From positions 1 through 7,957 of the forward strand of contig JADGQU010000093.1 in the NCBI GenBank assembly GCA_017881545.1: DNA of 7,957 nt. Reading direction: 5' to 3'. Both the position numbers and the translations under genes were made by a program. How positions within the stretch are numbered: the stretch's first letter is position 1; every line of letters starts with the position of its first letter. The notes beneath the pieces are model-generated. The model did not search any database, was not told the origin of the DNA, and saw nothing but the letters and a program-made list of their open reading frames with translations. The DNA is from Gemmatimonadaceae bacterium. GTDB taxonomy: Bacteria > Gemmatimonadota > Gemmatimonadetes > Gemmatimonadales > Gemmatimonadaceae. Positions 1-6,543 of the stretch are shown in pieces.

Positions 1-206
1 AGGAGCAGAGCGCGGCGTGCGAGCAGATGAGCATGGCATCCACGCAGCTGTTCCATGGAAGCCACGCGTTGAGGGATCTGGTTGGAGAGCTCAAGACCGC
101 GACTTCGGTCACGCCGGTCGCGAACGAGGTGGTGGCCGAAGCGTCGCCCCATCCAAGGCTCACGCCGCCGAGGCCTCAGCCGCCGTTGGTCAAGAAGGTC
201 GCGTAA
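1..206 (+). CDS. Methyl-accepting chemotaxis protein, C-terminal end (5' truncated by window)
   Basis: An open frame runs in from the left edge (first full codon at 3) to a TAA at 204-206, giving 67 residues with no start in the window. It begins EQSAACEQMSMASTQL and continues to LRDLVGELK. This matches the usual end of the chemoreceptor signalling helix, where an 'EQSAA.EQ' repeat leads to 'LR.LVG.FK' just before the disordered tail. The remaining 32 or so residues are rich in Pro, Ala and Val (for example PRLTPPRPQPP), as expected for a flexible tail. No NWETF-type adaptation-enzyme tether is present. In the family, this domain clusters with CheW and CheA at the inner membrane or in cytosolic arrays and controls CheA autophosphorylation. 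The sensor, membrane segments and kinase-contact tip lie outside the window, so the ligand cannot be guessed. Other long coiled-coil signalling proteins could have a similar end, but the motif spacing favours a chemoreceptor. Confidence 0.72.
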   Translation, partial: EQSAACEQMSMASTQLFHGSHALRDLVGELKTATSVTPVANEVVAEASPHPRLTPPRPQPPLVKKVA

Positions 207-218
207 GCGACCTTTCTT
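192..218 (+). terminator. Intrinsic terminator overlapping the chemoreceptor stop codon
   Basis: GGTCGC (197-202) pairs perfectly with GCGACC (207-212) around the tetraloop GTAA (203-206), which contains the TAA stop. The stem extends through AAGAA on the left and TTTCTT on the right with one bulged T, so the U-rich tract is partly in the stem, as in bidirectional A/T-flanked terminators. GTAA fits the stable GNRA tetraloop class. The position right at the gene end supports a Rho-independent terminator for the chemoreceptor transcript. Confidence 0.7.
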
Positions 219-267
219 GCTTCGAGCCTTCAGCCGCTTTCATTTAGGGTCCATCGCGCGGTCGGTC

Positions 268-395
268 GGCGTGGGGGTCCTCTTCGCGGCTACGCTCGCT
301 TGGTCGGAGCCCCTAGCCGCGCTCCTTCGCTCCGCTCAGTCGCGGGTCTCCTCCTCGCGCTCGCTTTGGAAAGCCGCTACGAGGACCCCCACGCC
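268..395. repeat. Palindromic element A (long interrupted inverted repeat)
   Basis: The 24-base arm at 268-291 (GGCGTGGGGGTCCTC, then TTC, then GCGGCT) is inverted at 372-395. Fifteen outer and six inner base pairs are perfect, separated by a 3-base internal loop, so 22 of 24 positions match. The 80-base interior is GC-rich and carries a loose direct repeat: ACGCTCGCTTGG just inside the left arm and GCGCTCGCTTTGG just before the right arm. No transposase frame or clear target-site duplication is visible. The arms resemble those of element B at 603-720. It could be a non-autonomous mobile element, a REP/REPIN-like repeat or a structured RNA; I favour a dispersed palindromic repeat. Confidence 0.6.
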
Positions 396-405
396 TCCCT
401 CCCCG

Positions 406-574
406 GCAGAGACCTAGTCGAAGCGGCGCCGCGGCCCGTGACAAGAAATGCACGCTGTCGCGCACGGGCCGGGCGATGTCTCTGCGCTCGCGCAGTGCTG
501 ATGCACTGGCCCGCCCGCGCGAAAAGGTTGCGAGCAGTGACCTTCGCCCGCACCCACGGCCGCCTTCGACGGCC
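406..574. other. Cluster of small hairpins between the two palindromic elements
   Basis: Several inverted repeats follow one another. GCAGAGAC (406-413) pairs with GTCTCTGC (478-485) and encloses CGGCCCGTG (432-440) paired with CACGGGCCG (463-471). Next is CAGTGC-TGAT-GCACTG (493-508). Then GCGAAAAGGT (519-528) pairs with ACCTTCGC (540-547), leaving two bulged A's. Last is GGCCG (558-562) with CGGCC (570-574). The nested first pair could form a two-tier stem. GC-rich DNA produces such pairings readily, so this may be decayed repeat sequence or a small structured RNA. I can name no RNA family. Confidence 0.35.
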
Positions 575-602
575 GATCGTTGTTCGCGATGCTCGAACGG
601 GA

Positions 603-720
603 AGTCGGGAGGGTGTCCTCGGAGGGGCATCCGGAGACGAGTCTGTCGGTAGTGCGCGCGAGCGCGCACTACCGACAGGCGAGCGATCGGCGCTGCCCCG
701 AAGAGGACACCCTCCCGACT
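603..720. repeat. Palindromic element B (nested, near-perfect inverted repeats)
   Basis: The outer arms are 27 bases each: 603-629, starting AGTCGGGAGGGTGTCCTC, and its inverse at 694-720. Eighteen outer and six inner base pairs are perfect, split by a 3-base mismatch at 621-623, so 24 of 27 match. Inside lies a second, perfect 17-bp inverted repeat, CTGTCGGTAGTGCGCGC (643-659) with 662-678, separated only by GA. The whole 118-base element could extrude as a cruciform or fold as a long RNA hairpin. No T-tract follows on either strand, so it is not a typical intrinsic terminator, although it sits about 60 bases past the peptidase stop. The arms share layout and sequence with element A. Confidence 0.75.
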
Positions 721-781
721 GACCGGCGCCGAAATCTCAAACAGGCGCTAGGCAGTCGAAAAGGCAGAAGCGAGCGAGAGG

Positions 782-2467
782 CTACTGCACGCAAGCCCCG
801 CGCGGGTCGGGCTTGGGCTTGTCGACCACCACGCGGTGATCGAGATCGCCCACACGCAGCGCGACGTCGTGCACCAGCTGCGCGACTTTGCGCATGTGCT
901 CGTAGTCGATGTACTGCGGCTCGTCGGTCAGCTGGTGATAGTCCATGTGCAGGCCCGTCGTGAAGAACGTGATCGGAATTCCGTAGCGCGCGTACTCGTA
1001 GTGGTCGCTCCGGCAGTAGATCCGCTCCGGATGCCCATTGGCATCGAACGCGTAGTCGAAGCTGAGCGGAGTCGGCTCGCTCTTGTTCACCGCTTCCACG
1101 ATGTCGCCCAGCTCGGTCGAGAGCCGGCGCGATCCAACCAGCTGCACGTACGTCGGTCCCCCACCCACGAGATCGAACGCACTGCCGCGGCCGATCATGT
1201 CCATGTTCAGCTGGGCCACGATCGAGTCGCGCGAAATGGTGGGATTGTCGGTGAAGTAGCGAGATCCGAGGAGGCCCGATTCCTCACCCGTGTGCCAGAC
1301 GAAGATGAGCGACCGACGTGGTTTCACTCCCGACCGGGCGAACGCCTCCGCGATCTCGAGCGTCCCCACCGAGCCCGAGCCGTCATCATCGGCGCCATTG
1401 TACACGGAATCTCTGCGCGCCGGCCTGATGCGATGCAGGCTGTCCACGTTGACATGGATCGACGCTCTCTCGGCGGGAGTCAATCCGCCGCCCGGTGTGC
1501 CGGGCGTCGCGTGGGTCCGAGCTTCCACAATCCTGTTCGCCATGATGTTGTACGCGCGGAGCGAGTCGTGATCGAGCGCGCCGGCGAACCGGAATCCGAG
1601 ATGATCGTTGTGAGCGCCGATCGCGACGTACTCGCCGCGCAGGGCTGCATCGGTTCCCGGAATGATCCCTATGACGTTTCGTGCCGGCGCCGGCGAGCGG
1701 GAAAAAGCGATCGAGGAAAAGCGAATCCAGCGACCCGGCGTTCCGCTTTTTATCGTCGCGGGATCGCCGCCAGCGAGGCGCGCGGCGACCGCGGGGGATA
1801 CCACCAGATTGACTCGCGCCGGTGTCGTATCCGTCGAAATCGTAACAGCGTATGGCCTGACGGCGCGCGGATCGTTGGCGGTGATGATCGCTCTCGCCGC
1901 GGCGTAGCGCCCGATGATCTGATTCGGATTTCGGAGGAGCGGCGTCCGAATGCTGAGCAGAATCGCCTTCCCTGCCACCTGGTCCGGCGCAACGAGCGTC
2001 GTCGTATCGGATAGATCGCCACCGTACACGACCTGCAAGCTGTCGACGGGAATGGCACGTCCCGATGCGGGGAAGCTGGTGATGAAATCGGTTCCGAACA
2101 CGAGCGGCGCGCCGTCGAGAAATACCTGCGCACCGGTCGACAGCGAGACGCGATATGCCGGCACGTCCTGGAAGTAGCTGCCGGCTACGCCTCCGGGCTG
2201 GATTCCAAGCTTCGACAGCTCGTTCGCGATGTACTGCGTGCCCTTGAGATTTCCCTCCGTCCCGAATTGCCGGCCCATCATCGAGTCGTCCGCGAAGATG
2301 TAGAGGCGCGTGCTCAGGTCCTGGGCGGTAATTGCGGCACTGGTCGACCCGCCGGAACTCATCTGCAGTGCCGACGCGCATCCGATCGCAAACGCCGCAA
2401 CGCTCGGGTATGTCACTCTCGAGATGTACAAGGCCGCTCCTGTTGGTCCAAGGGTGGTTGCTGCCAT
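782..2467 (-). CDS. M28-family metallopeptidase with PA-like insert, probable lipoprotein
   Basis: A 561-residue protein carries the full M28 co-catalytic zinc set: GAHNDHLG (His286), NGADDDGSG (Asp360), GEESGLLGS (Glu395 as general base, Glu396 as ligand), NMDMIGR (Asp423) and HMDYHQLTDE (His511). By family knowledge it is a di-zinc exopeptidase, probably an aminopeptidase acting on peptides outside the cytoplasm. Residues about 100-250 sit where PA (protease-associated) domains occur in this family. The N-terminus has Arg17, a hydrophobic stretch and AIGC (27-30), a plausible lipobox with lipidated Cys30, followed by a Ser/Gly-rich linker. I chose the ATG at 2465-2467 because the signal sequence follows it. 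The frame stays open to about 3157, but that part runs antisense to the response regulator and resembles no M28 sequence. The Shine-Dalgarno match is weak. The gene is divergent from the signalling operon and convergent with the chemoreceptor. The family call is firm; exact specificity and start are not. Confidence 0.93.
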   Translation of the reverse strand: MAATTLGPTGAALYISRVTYPSVAAFAIGCASALQMSSGGSTSAAITAQDLSTRLYIFADDSMMGRQFGTEGNLKGTQYIANELSKLGIQPGGVAGSYFQDVPAYRVSLSTGAQVFLDGAPLVFGTDFITSFPASGRAIPVDSLQVVYGGDLSDTTTLVAPDQVAGKAILLSIRTPLLRNPNQIIGRYAAARAIITANDPRAVRPYAVTISTDTTPARVNLVVSPAVAARLAGGDPATIKSGTPGRWIRFSSIAFSRSPAPARNVIGIIPGTDAALRGEYVAIGAHNDHLGFRFAGALDHDSLRAYNIMANRIVEARTHATPGTPGGGLTPAERASIHVNVDSLHRIRPARRDSVYNGADDDGSGSVGTLEIAEAFARSGVKPRRSLIFVWHTGEESGLLGSRYFTDNPTISRDSIVAQLNMDMIGRGSAFDLVGGGPTYVQLVGSRRLSTELGDIVEAVNKSEPTPLSFDYAFDANGHPERIYCRSDHYEYARYGIPITFFTTGLHMDYHQLTDEPQYIDYEHMRKVAQLVHDVALRVGDLDHRVVVDKPKPDPRGACVQ

Positions 2468-2725
2468 GATGTTGGATGTAAACTTGCCTCTATATAGCTC
2501 TGCCCTGTCGGTCAGTGCCCTCACGAATGTTGCGACGGAATTGGCCTGGTGTAAACGGCTTCTGAAGGAACGGGGTTTCGCCGTCGCACGATCGGCGCAA
2601 TCAGTGAATTCGCTCAGGGTCGGCACTCTGTTCCCCGCCGCGCCTGGATTGATCCCCGTTGCCCGCAATCGCTCTCTCGCTGGAACGGGCTCCGCGATCC
2701 CTGAGTCGTCGAGCCGTAGGCCGAA
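2468..2725. promoter_or_regulatory. Divergent promoter region, with a candidate minus-strand -10 box
   Basis: This 258-base gap separates the 5' ends of the peptidase (minus) and the signalling operon (plus), so promoters for both are expected here. The clearest element is the palindrome CTATATAG at 2490-2497, AT-rich against a GC-rich background. Its TATATA could be a -10 box for the peptidase, with transcription starting about 20 bases before the ATG. No good -35 partner stands out. I see no convincing plus-strand promoter, and the short open frames here match nothing. Confidence 0.35.
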
Positions 2726-3340
2726 ATGAGAATTCTCGTAGCTGAAGATGATGCCGTAACGCGAAAGATCCTCGAGGCGACTCTCGGAGGCCTCGGTTGG
2801 AATGTGGTCACGGCGCCAGATGGGAACGCCGCGTGGCGCTTGTTCGAGACACTCAAAGGCGAAAACGCGCCTACGCTGGCGGTGCTCGACTGGATGATGC
2901 CGGGCCTCGAAGGCATCGAGATCTGCCGGCGCCTGCGTGCCACGCCCGGGTTCGAGTTCGTGTATGTCATCCTTCTCACTTCGCGGAGAGACAAGCAGGA
3001 CCTGGCGGCAGGCCTCGCCGCAGGCGCCAACGACTACATCACCAAGCCTTTCGACCTTGTCGAGCTGGAAGCGCGTGTCCGCGTCGGAGAACGCATGGTC
3101 AAGCTGCAGACCAGTCTCGCCACTCGCGTCGCCGAGCTCGAGGAAGCGCTCGCGCACGTGAGCCGCCTCCAGGATCTATTGCCGATTTGCAGCTACTGCA
3201 AGAAGGTGCGGAACGAAACGAACTACTGGGAGCAAGTCGAATCCTATCTTGCCTCACGCTCAGACGTGAAGCTCACGCACGGCATCTGTCCCCAATGTCT
3301 CGAGACGATGCTGCGGGAACTCGACGGGGCGCCGGCGTGA
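2726..3340 (+). CDS. Response regulator: receiver domain plus C-terminal four-cysteine module
   Basis: The protein is 204 residues. Residues 1-120 form a complete CheY-like receiver: acidic pocket Asp8/Asp9, phospho-acceptor Asp55 (VLDWMMPG), Thr85 and Lys107 (TKPF). Residues about 111-150 look like a helical or coiled-coil linker (LQTSLATRVAELEEAL). Residues 151-195 carry LPICSYCKKVRNETNYW and then HGICPQC, placing Cys155, Cys158, Cys188 and Cys191 as two CxxC pairs about 30 residues apart. I recognise this 'CxxCKK.R...YW..VE.Y...HGICP.C' tail from the ends of other receiver and sensor proteins. Its function is not known to me; zinc binding or a redox role is inferred from the cysteines only. 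There is no DNA-binding domain. The ATG has a modest AGG five bases upstream. It lies 25 bases before the hybrid kinase gene, so it is probably co-transcribed and a phosphoryl acceptor of that kinase. Confidence 0.93.
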   Translation: MRILVAEDDAVTRKILEATLGGLGWNVVTAPDGNAAWRLFETLKGENAPTLAVLDWMMPGLEGIEICRRLRATPGFEFVYVILLTSRRDKQDLAAGLAAGANDYITKPFDLVELEARVRVGERMVKLQTSLATRVAELEEALAHVSRLQDLLPICSYCKKVRNETNYWEQVESYLASRSDVKLTHGICPQCLETMLRELDGAPA

Positions 3341-3365
3341 GATGCCCGGATGAGAGCGCCCAGGC

Positions 3366-6080
3366 ATGATGACTCCCCGGGCATCGATCTCCACCAAGAT
3401 CATCATCGGTTTCACGGTGGTCGTGGTGACCATCGCGGTCGTGACGGGATTCTTCCTGCATCGGGCCATGCAGTCAGAGATGTACTCGGCGGTGGAATCT
3501 TCCGCGTCGAACGTCGCGTTTACGATCAGGAGCCTCCTGCAGGAAGATCCGGAGCTCTTCCATTCGAAAACACTGCCGCGCACCATTCAACACTTTCCGC
3601 AACAGCTACGCGACGTCGAGCGCGTCGTCATTTACGATCCCGAGCGGCGCATTATAGCGGATTCTGATCCCGGAAACGCCCGCGCCCACGCGATGGATCT
3701 CGGTCCGTTTTCCCTGGTGGTTGCCGGCGGGGGTGAGCAGTACTTCGTTGCCAACGGTCGGAATTATTACCGCTTGGTCGAGCCTCTGCTCGGGGCTTAC
3801 GACGCATCCACAAGAACCAACGTGATCGGAACTGTTTCCGTCGACATGCAGCTCTCGCCCGTTGACCAGAGAATGGCCAGGAACCTCCTTGCCGACATCA
3901 AAATGCGGGTGGCGTTGCTGTCCTTGTTCGGGATCTTCCTTTACGCCTACACCAGGCGCGTGTTTGTGCGCCCACTCGTGGAGCTTGCGGCAGCCGCCGA
4001 CCGTTTTGGCAAAACGGGCTTCTCACCGCCGGTCTATCTCCACAGCGGTGACGAGCTCCAGGCCCTCGCCGAATCGTTCAACCGATCGGTCGAAGAGCGG
4101 GGCCGAAGCGACGACCTCCTGCGCGCGCGCCACGCCGCCGACGACGCCAATCGCGCGAAAAGCGAATTCCTCGCCAACATGAGCCACGAGATCCGAACTC
4201 CGATGAATGGCGTGATCGGAATGCTCGAGCTTGCCCTCGACACCAAACTCTCGCGCGATCAGCGCGACTACATCGTCACTGCCCGGAGCTCCGCCGAGTC
4301 ACTCGTCGACATCATCAACGACATACTGGACTTTTCCAAGATCGAAGCGGGTCACCTCGCGCTCGATTCATCGCACTTCAGACTCGGCGAAAGCATCGCG
4401 GACACCGTCAGCACGCTCGGACTCCGCGCGGATCAAAAGGGACTCGAATTCGGACTCGAGATCGCACCCGATGTTCCCGATGCGTTGGTGGGCGATGTCG
4501 GAAGACTGCGCCAGGTGATCATCAACCTCGTTGGAAACGCGATCAAGTTCACCGAACAGGGCGAGGTTACACTTCGCGTCGAGGTGGAGAAGCGCGAAGA
4601 AAGCCTGGTGGTGCTTCACTTCTTCGTCGCGGACACCGGGATTGGAATCGAACCCAGGAGTCAGGAGCGCGTTTTTGAAGCCTTTCAGCAGGCGGACGCC
4701 TCGACGACGCGAGAGTACGGCGGCACAGGGCTCGGCCTGGCGATATCGTCACGCATTGTCACGTTGATGGGCGGCCGCATGGGTCTCGTGAGTGAGCCCG
4801 CAAAGGGAAGCGTGTTCGATTTCACCGCCAGCTTCGGGATTCAATCCGCGGATACGGTGCCGGTGTCGGTGGCCAACACACGGTTGTCGGATCTCCGTGT
4901 TCTCGTCGTCGACGACGACGCGACCAACCGGCGAATTCTGGATGGGATTCTGCGCAGCTGGGGCATGCACGCTACGCTGGCCGCGAACGGCCGTGAGGCA
5001 CTCGAGCTCCTCTCCGCGACAGATCAAAAGGCGCAACGGTTCGCGCTGATTCTCACGGACTCGCGGATGCCGCAAATGGACGGCTTTCAGCTCGTCGAGC
5101 GCATCCGCCAAACGCCGCAGTTGGAGGCAGCCACCGTCCTCATGCTCAGCTCGGCTCATAGCACCGAGGACGCGGCGCGGGCACGCGAGCTCGGGCTCTC
5201 CTCGTACCTGATAAAGCCGGTGCGACGGTCAGCTCTGCTCTCCGCAATTACAGAAGCCCTGGTGGGCTCACCTGGCCTCACGGAGGAATCGCTTGAGCCT
5301 GCCAAAGCATCGCGAGCCAAGTCGCTCAGGGTTCTTGTGGCCGAGGACAATGCCGTCAATCGGAAGCTGGCCGCGAGCATACTGCAGCGCGCAGGGCATA
5401 GTGCTATTTTGGTGACGAATGGGCGTGAGGCCGTGGACGCGGTGGAAGGCGAACGATTCGATGTGGTGCTCATGGATGTTCAGATGCCTCTCATGGGCGG
5501 ATTCGAGGCGACGCGATTGATACGTGAGCGGGAAGCCGGAACGGGACGAAGAACGCCTATCATCGCGGTGACAGCTCACGCCATGAAGGGCGACAAGGAA
5601 GCTTGTTTTGAAGCAGGTATGGACGGCTTCGCCCCCAAGCCTATTCAATCGGCGAAGCTTCTGGAAATGCTTGATCGTCTCGGTTCCGGATCGATGCCCG
5701 AGCCAAGTTCCCGGGCGGACACCGCTGACAGCGGCGCTACAGAAGCGCTGGATGAAGTTGCCCTGATGGAACTGGTTGGCGGCAATCGGGAGCTCGCCGG
5801 CGAGCTGGCGGAGATTTTTCTGGAGGACCTGGCGCCGCGGGTGACTGAGATCACCGCGGCGGTGGAAGAGCGCGACGCCGGTCGCCTGATGGCGGGTGCC
5901 CACGCGCTGCGCGGGTCCGCCGGGAGCCTGAGAGCGGAAATTGTCTCGGCGGCGGCGGGCGTCCTCGAAGGAATTGGCCGCTCGGGCGAGTTCGGCGGTG
6001 TGCAGCGCGCGCTGGCGGAGCTCAATATCGCACTCGCGAGATTGCGCCCGAGACTCGTCCTGCTGGCGGGGAGAGCGTAG
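3366..6080 (+). CDS. Hybrid sensor histidine kinase (sensor-HAMP-HisKA-HATPase-REC-REC-HPt)
   Basis: This 904-residue, BarA-type multistep phosphorelay kinase is predicted to sit in the inner membrane. Membrane segments at about 11-31 and 181-197 flank a Cache-like periplasmic sensor (about 35-178, with VVIYDPERRIIADSDP). HAMP covers about 198-250 and a short helical linker follows. The HisKA H-box is NMSHEIRTPMNG (His274). The ATPase has NLVGNAIKF (Asn387/Asn391), DTGIG (Asp423) and GGTGLGL (about 452-458). Receiver 1 (about 509-633) has its acidic pocket at 516-518, Asp565 and Lys617. Receiver 2 (about 653-772) has Glu660/Asp661, Asp704, Thr736 and Lys758. The HPt domain (about 793-890) has AHALRGSAGSL with His846. 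All catalytic residues are present, so I infer a working His-Asp-His relay that ends on separate receivers. Receiver 2 reads MPLMGG where MDG is usual. ATG 3366 is chosen because GGATGAG lies about 11 bases upstream; ATG 3369 is possible. The signal sensed is unknown. Confidence 0.96.
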   Translation: MMTPRASISTKIIIGFTVVVVTIAVVTGFFLHRAMQSEMYSAVESSASNVAFTIRSLLQEDPELFHSKTLPRTIQHFPQQLRDVERVVIYDPERRIIADSDPGNARAHAMDLGPFSLVVAGGGEQYFVANGRNYYRLVEPLLGAYDASTRTNVIGTVSVDMQLSPVDQRMARNLLADIKMRVALLSLFGIFLYAYTRRVFVRPLVELAAAADRFGKTGFSPPVYLHSGDELQALAESFNRSVEERGRSDDLLRARHAADDANRAKSEFLANMSHEIRTPMNGVIGMLELALDTKLSRDQRDYIVTARSSAESLVDIINDILDFSKIEAGHLALDSSHFRLGESIADTVSTLGLRADQKGLEFGLEIAPDVPDALVGDVGRLRQVIINLVGNAIKFTEQGEVTLRVEVEKREESLVVLHFFVADTGIGIEPRSQERVFEAFQQADASTTREYGGTGLGLAISSRIVTLMGGRMGLVSEPAKGSVFDFTASFGIQSADTVPVSVANTRLSDLRVLVVDDDATNRRILDGILRSWGMHATLAANGREALELLSATDQKAQRFALILTDSRMPQMDGFQLVERIRQTPQLEAATVLMLSSAHSTEDAARARELGLSSYLIKPVRRSALLSAITEALVGSPGLTEESLEPAKASRAKSLRVLVAEDNAVNRKLAASILQRAGHSAILVTNGREAVDAVEGERFDVVLMDVQMPLMGGFEATRLIREREAGTGRRTPIIAVTAHAMKGDKEACFEAGMDGFAPKPIQSAKLLEMLDRLGSGSMPEPSSRADTADSGATEALDEVALMELVGGNRELAGELAEIFLEDLAPRVTEITAAVEERDAGRLMAGAHALRGSAGSLRAEIVSAAAGVLEGIGRSGEFGGVQRALAELNIALARLRPRLVLLAGRA

Positions 6081-6442
6081 TGGCGACAATTCTCGTCGTT
6101 GACGACGATCGCGTGCTATCGACGCTGGTGGCGAGCCTTCTTCGAGAGAAAGGACACAAGACATTCGTCGCCTTCGACGCCGTTCAGGCGATGATGGTTG
6201 CGATGCGGCGTCCGCCGGTCAACGCAATCGTGCTCGACGTGAACATGCCGGGTGGATCGGGCGAGGAGACGCTGAAAAAGCTGAAGGATTCGACTCGCAC
6301 ATCGGACATTCCCGTCATAATCCTGAGCGGGAGCATCGACGCCGCGGGGCAGGAGAGGGTGCGGGCACTGGGCGCCGTCGCGGTATTGTCGAAGCCACTC
6401 GTGCCAGCGCAGCTTTTTGAGGCTCTCGCCACCGCACTCTGA
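6080..6442 (+). CDS. Single-domain response regulator (CheY/DivK-like receiver)
   Basis: The 120-residue protein is one receiver domain and nothing else: acidic residues Asp8-Asp10 (VVDDD), phospho-acceptor Asp53 (VLDVNMPGG), Ser83 (ILSGS) and Lys105 (SKPL). The GTG start at 6080-6082 shares one base with the kinase stop (TAGTG), and GGGGAGAG lies just upstream inside the kinase gene, so translational coupling is likely. With no output domain, it probably works as a diffusible phosphate carrier, a phosphate sink, or a regulator that binds a partner protein. The natural donor is HPt His846 of the kinase encoded immediately upstream. Its phospho-loop reads MPGGSG rather than MP..DG, and Ser stands at the Thr/Ser switch position; both occur in the family. 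Confidence 0.94.
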   Translation: MATILVVDDDRVLSTLVASLLREKGHKTFVAFDAVQAMMVAMRRPPVNAIVLDVNMPGGSGEETLKKLKDSTRTSDIPVIILSGSIDAAGQERVRALGAVAVLSKPLVPAQLFEALATAL

Positions 6443-6527
6443 GGCAACTGCCGAGAGCCATCTCACCAAGGAAGCTTTTTCGAGGCTCCCGCCCCGCTCT
6501 CTGACGGTGCCAGCCGTGTAAGTTCAT

Positions 6528-6535
6528 GGGAGAGG
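6528..6535 (+). promoter_or_regulatory. Ribosome binding site that decides the queC start
   Basis: GGGAGAGG at 6528-6535 is a strong Shine-Dalgarno sequence, eight bases before the GTG at 6544. The in-frame ATG at 6526 overlaps this sequence and has no comparable purine-rich site upstream. This favours the GTG as the true start. Confidence 0.6.
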
Positions 6536-6543
6536 CCGATCCA

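Larger units (their letters stand above)
207..781. other. Convergent intergenic region with no credible gene
   Basis: This 575-base gap lies between the 3' ends of the chemoreceptor (plus) and the peptidase (minus). Open frames exist on both strands, but they are Arg/Ser/Ala/Pro-rich, cross the palindromes and match no family I recognise, so I treat them as high-GC artefacts. The content is structural: a terminator at the left, palindromic element A at 268-395, a hairpin cluster at 406-574 and palindromic element B at 603-720. In 721-781, the peptidase's downstream flank, I see nothing recognisable, including no T-tract terminator for the peptidase. Confidence 0.65.

Noticed and set aside
17..247. 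76-residue open frame starting at 17
   Set aside because: It is out of frame with the chemoreceptor tail, which reads as a recognisable signalling-helix end and stops at the terminator.
603..720. Intrinsic terminator for the peptidase
   Set aside because: The hairpin is strong, but no T-tract follows on either strand and it is far longer than a typical terminator, so a repeat element is the better call.
82..963. Overlapping open frames in the convergent gap (82-417, 300-722, 580-963 plus; 313-669 minus)
   Set aside because: They run through palindromes and into neighbouring genes, have low-complexity Arg/Ser/Ala content and no supported start site.
836..2014. 392-residue plus-strand open frame opposite the peptidase
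   Set aside because: Arg/His-rich composition with no motif; it is the antisense shadow of a gene with all M28 catalytic residues in the other strand.
2468..3157. Upstream extension of the peptidase frame to a 791-residue protein
   Set aside because: The added part is antisense to the response regulator, lacks M28 similarity, and would put the lipobox signal sequence in the middle of the protein.
5268..6164. 298-residue minus-strand open frame across the kinase receiver and HPt region
   Set aside because: It is antisense to well-defined receiver and HPt motifs, has no recognisable domain, and spans two gene boundaries.
6443..6543. preQ1 riboswitch before queC
   Set aside because: I could not find the short class I stem with its A-rich tail or another preQ1 class layout, only weak 5-bp pairings.
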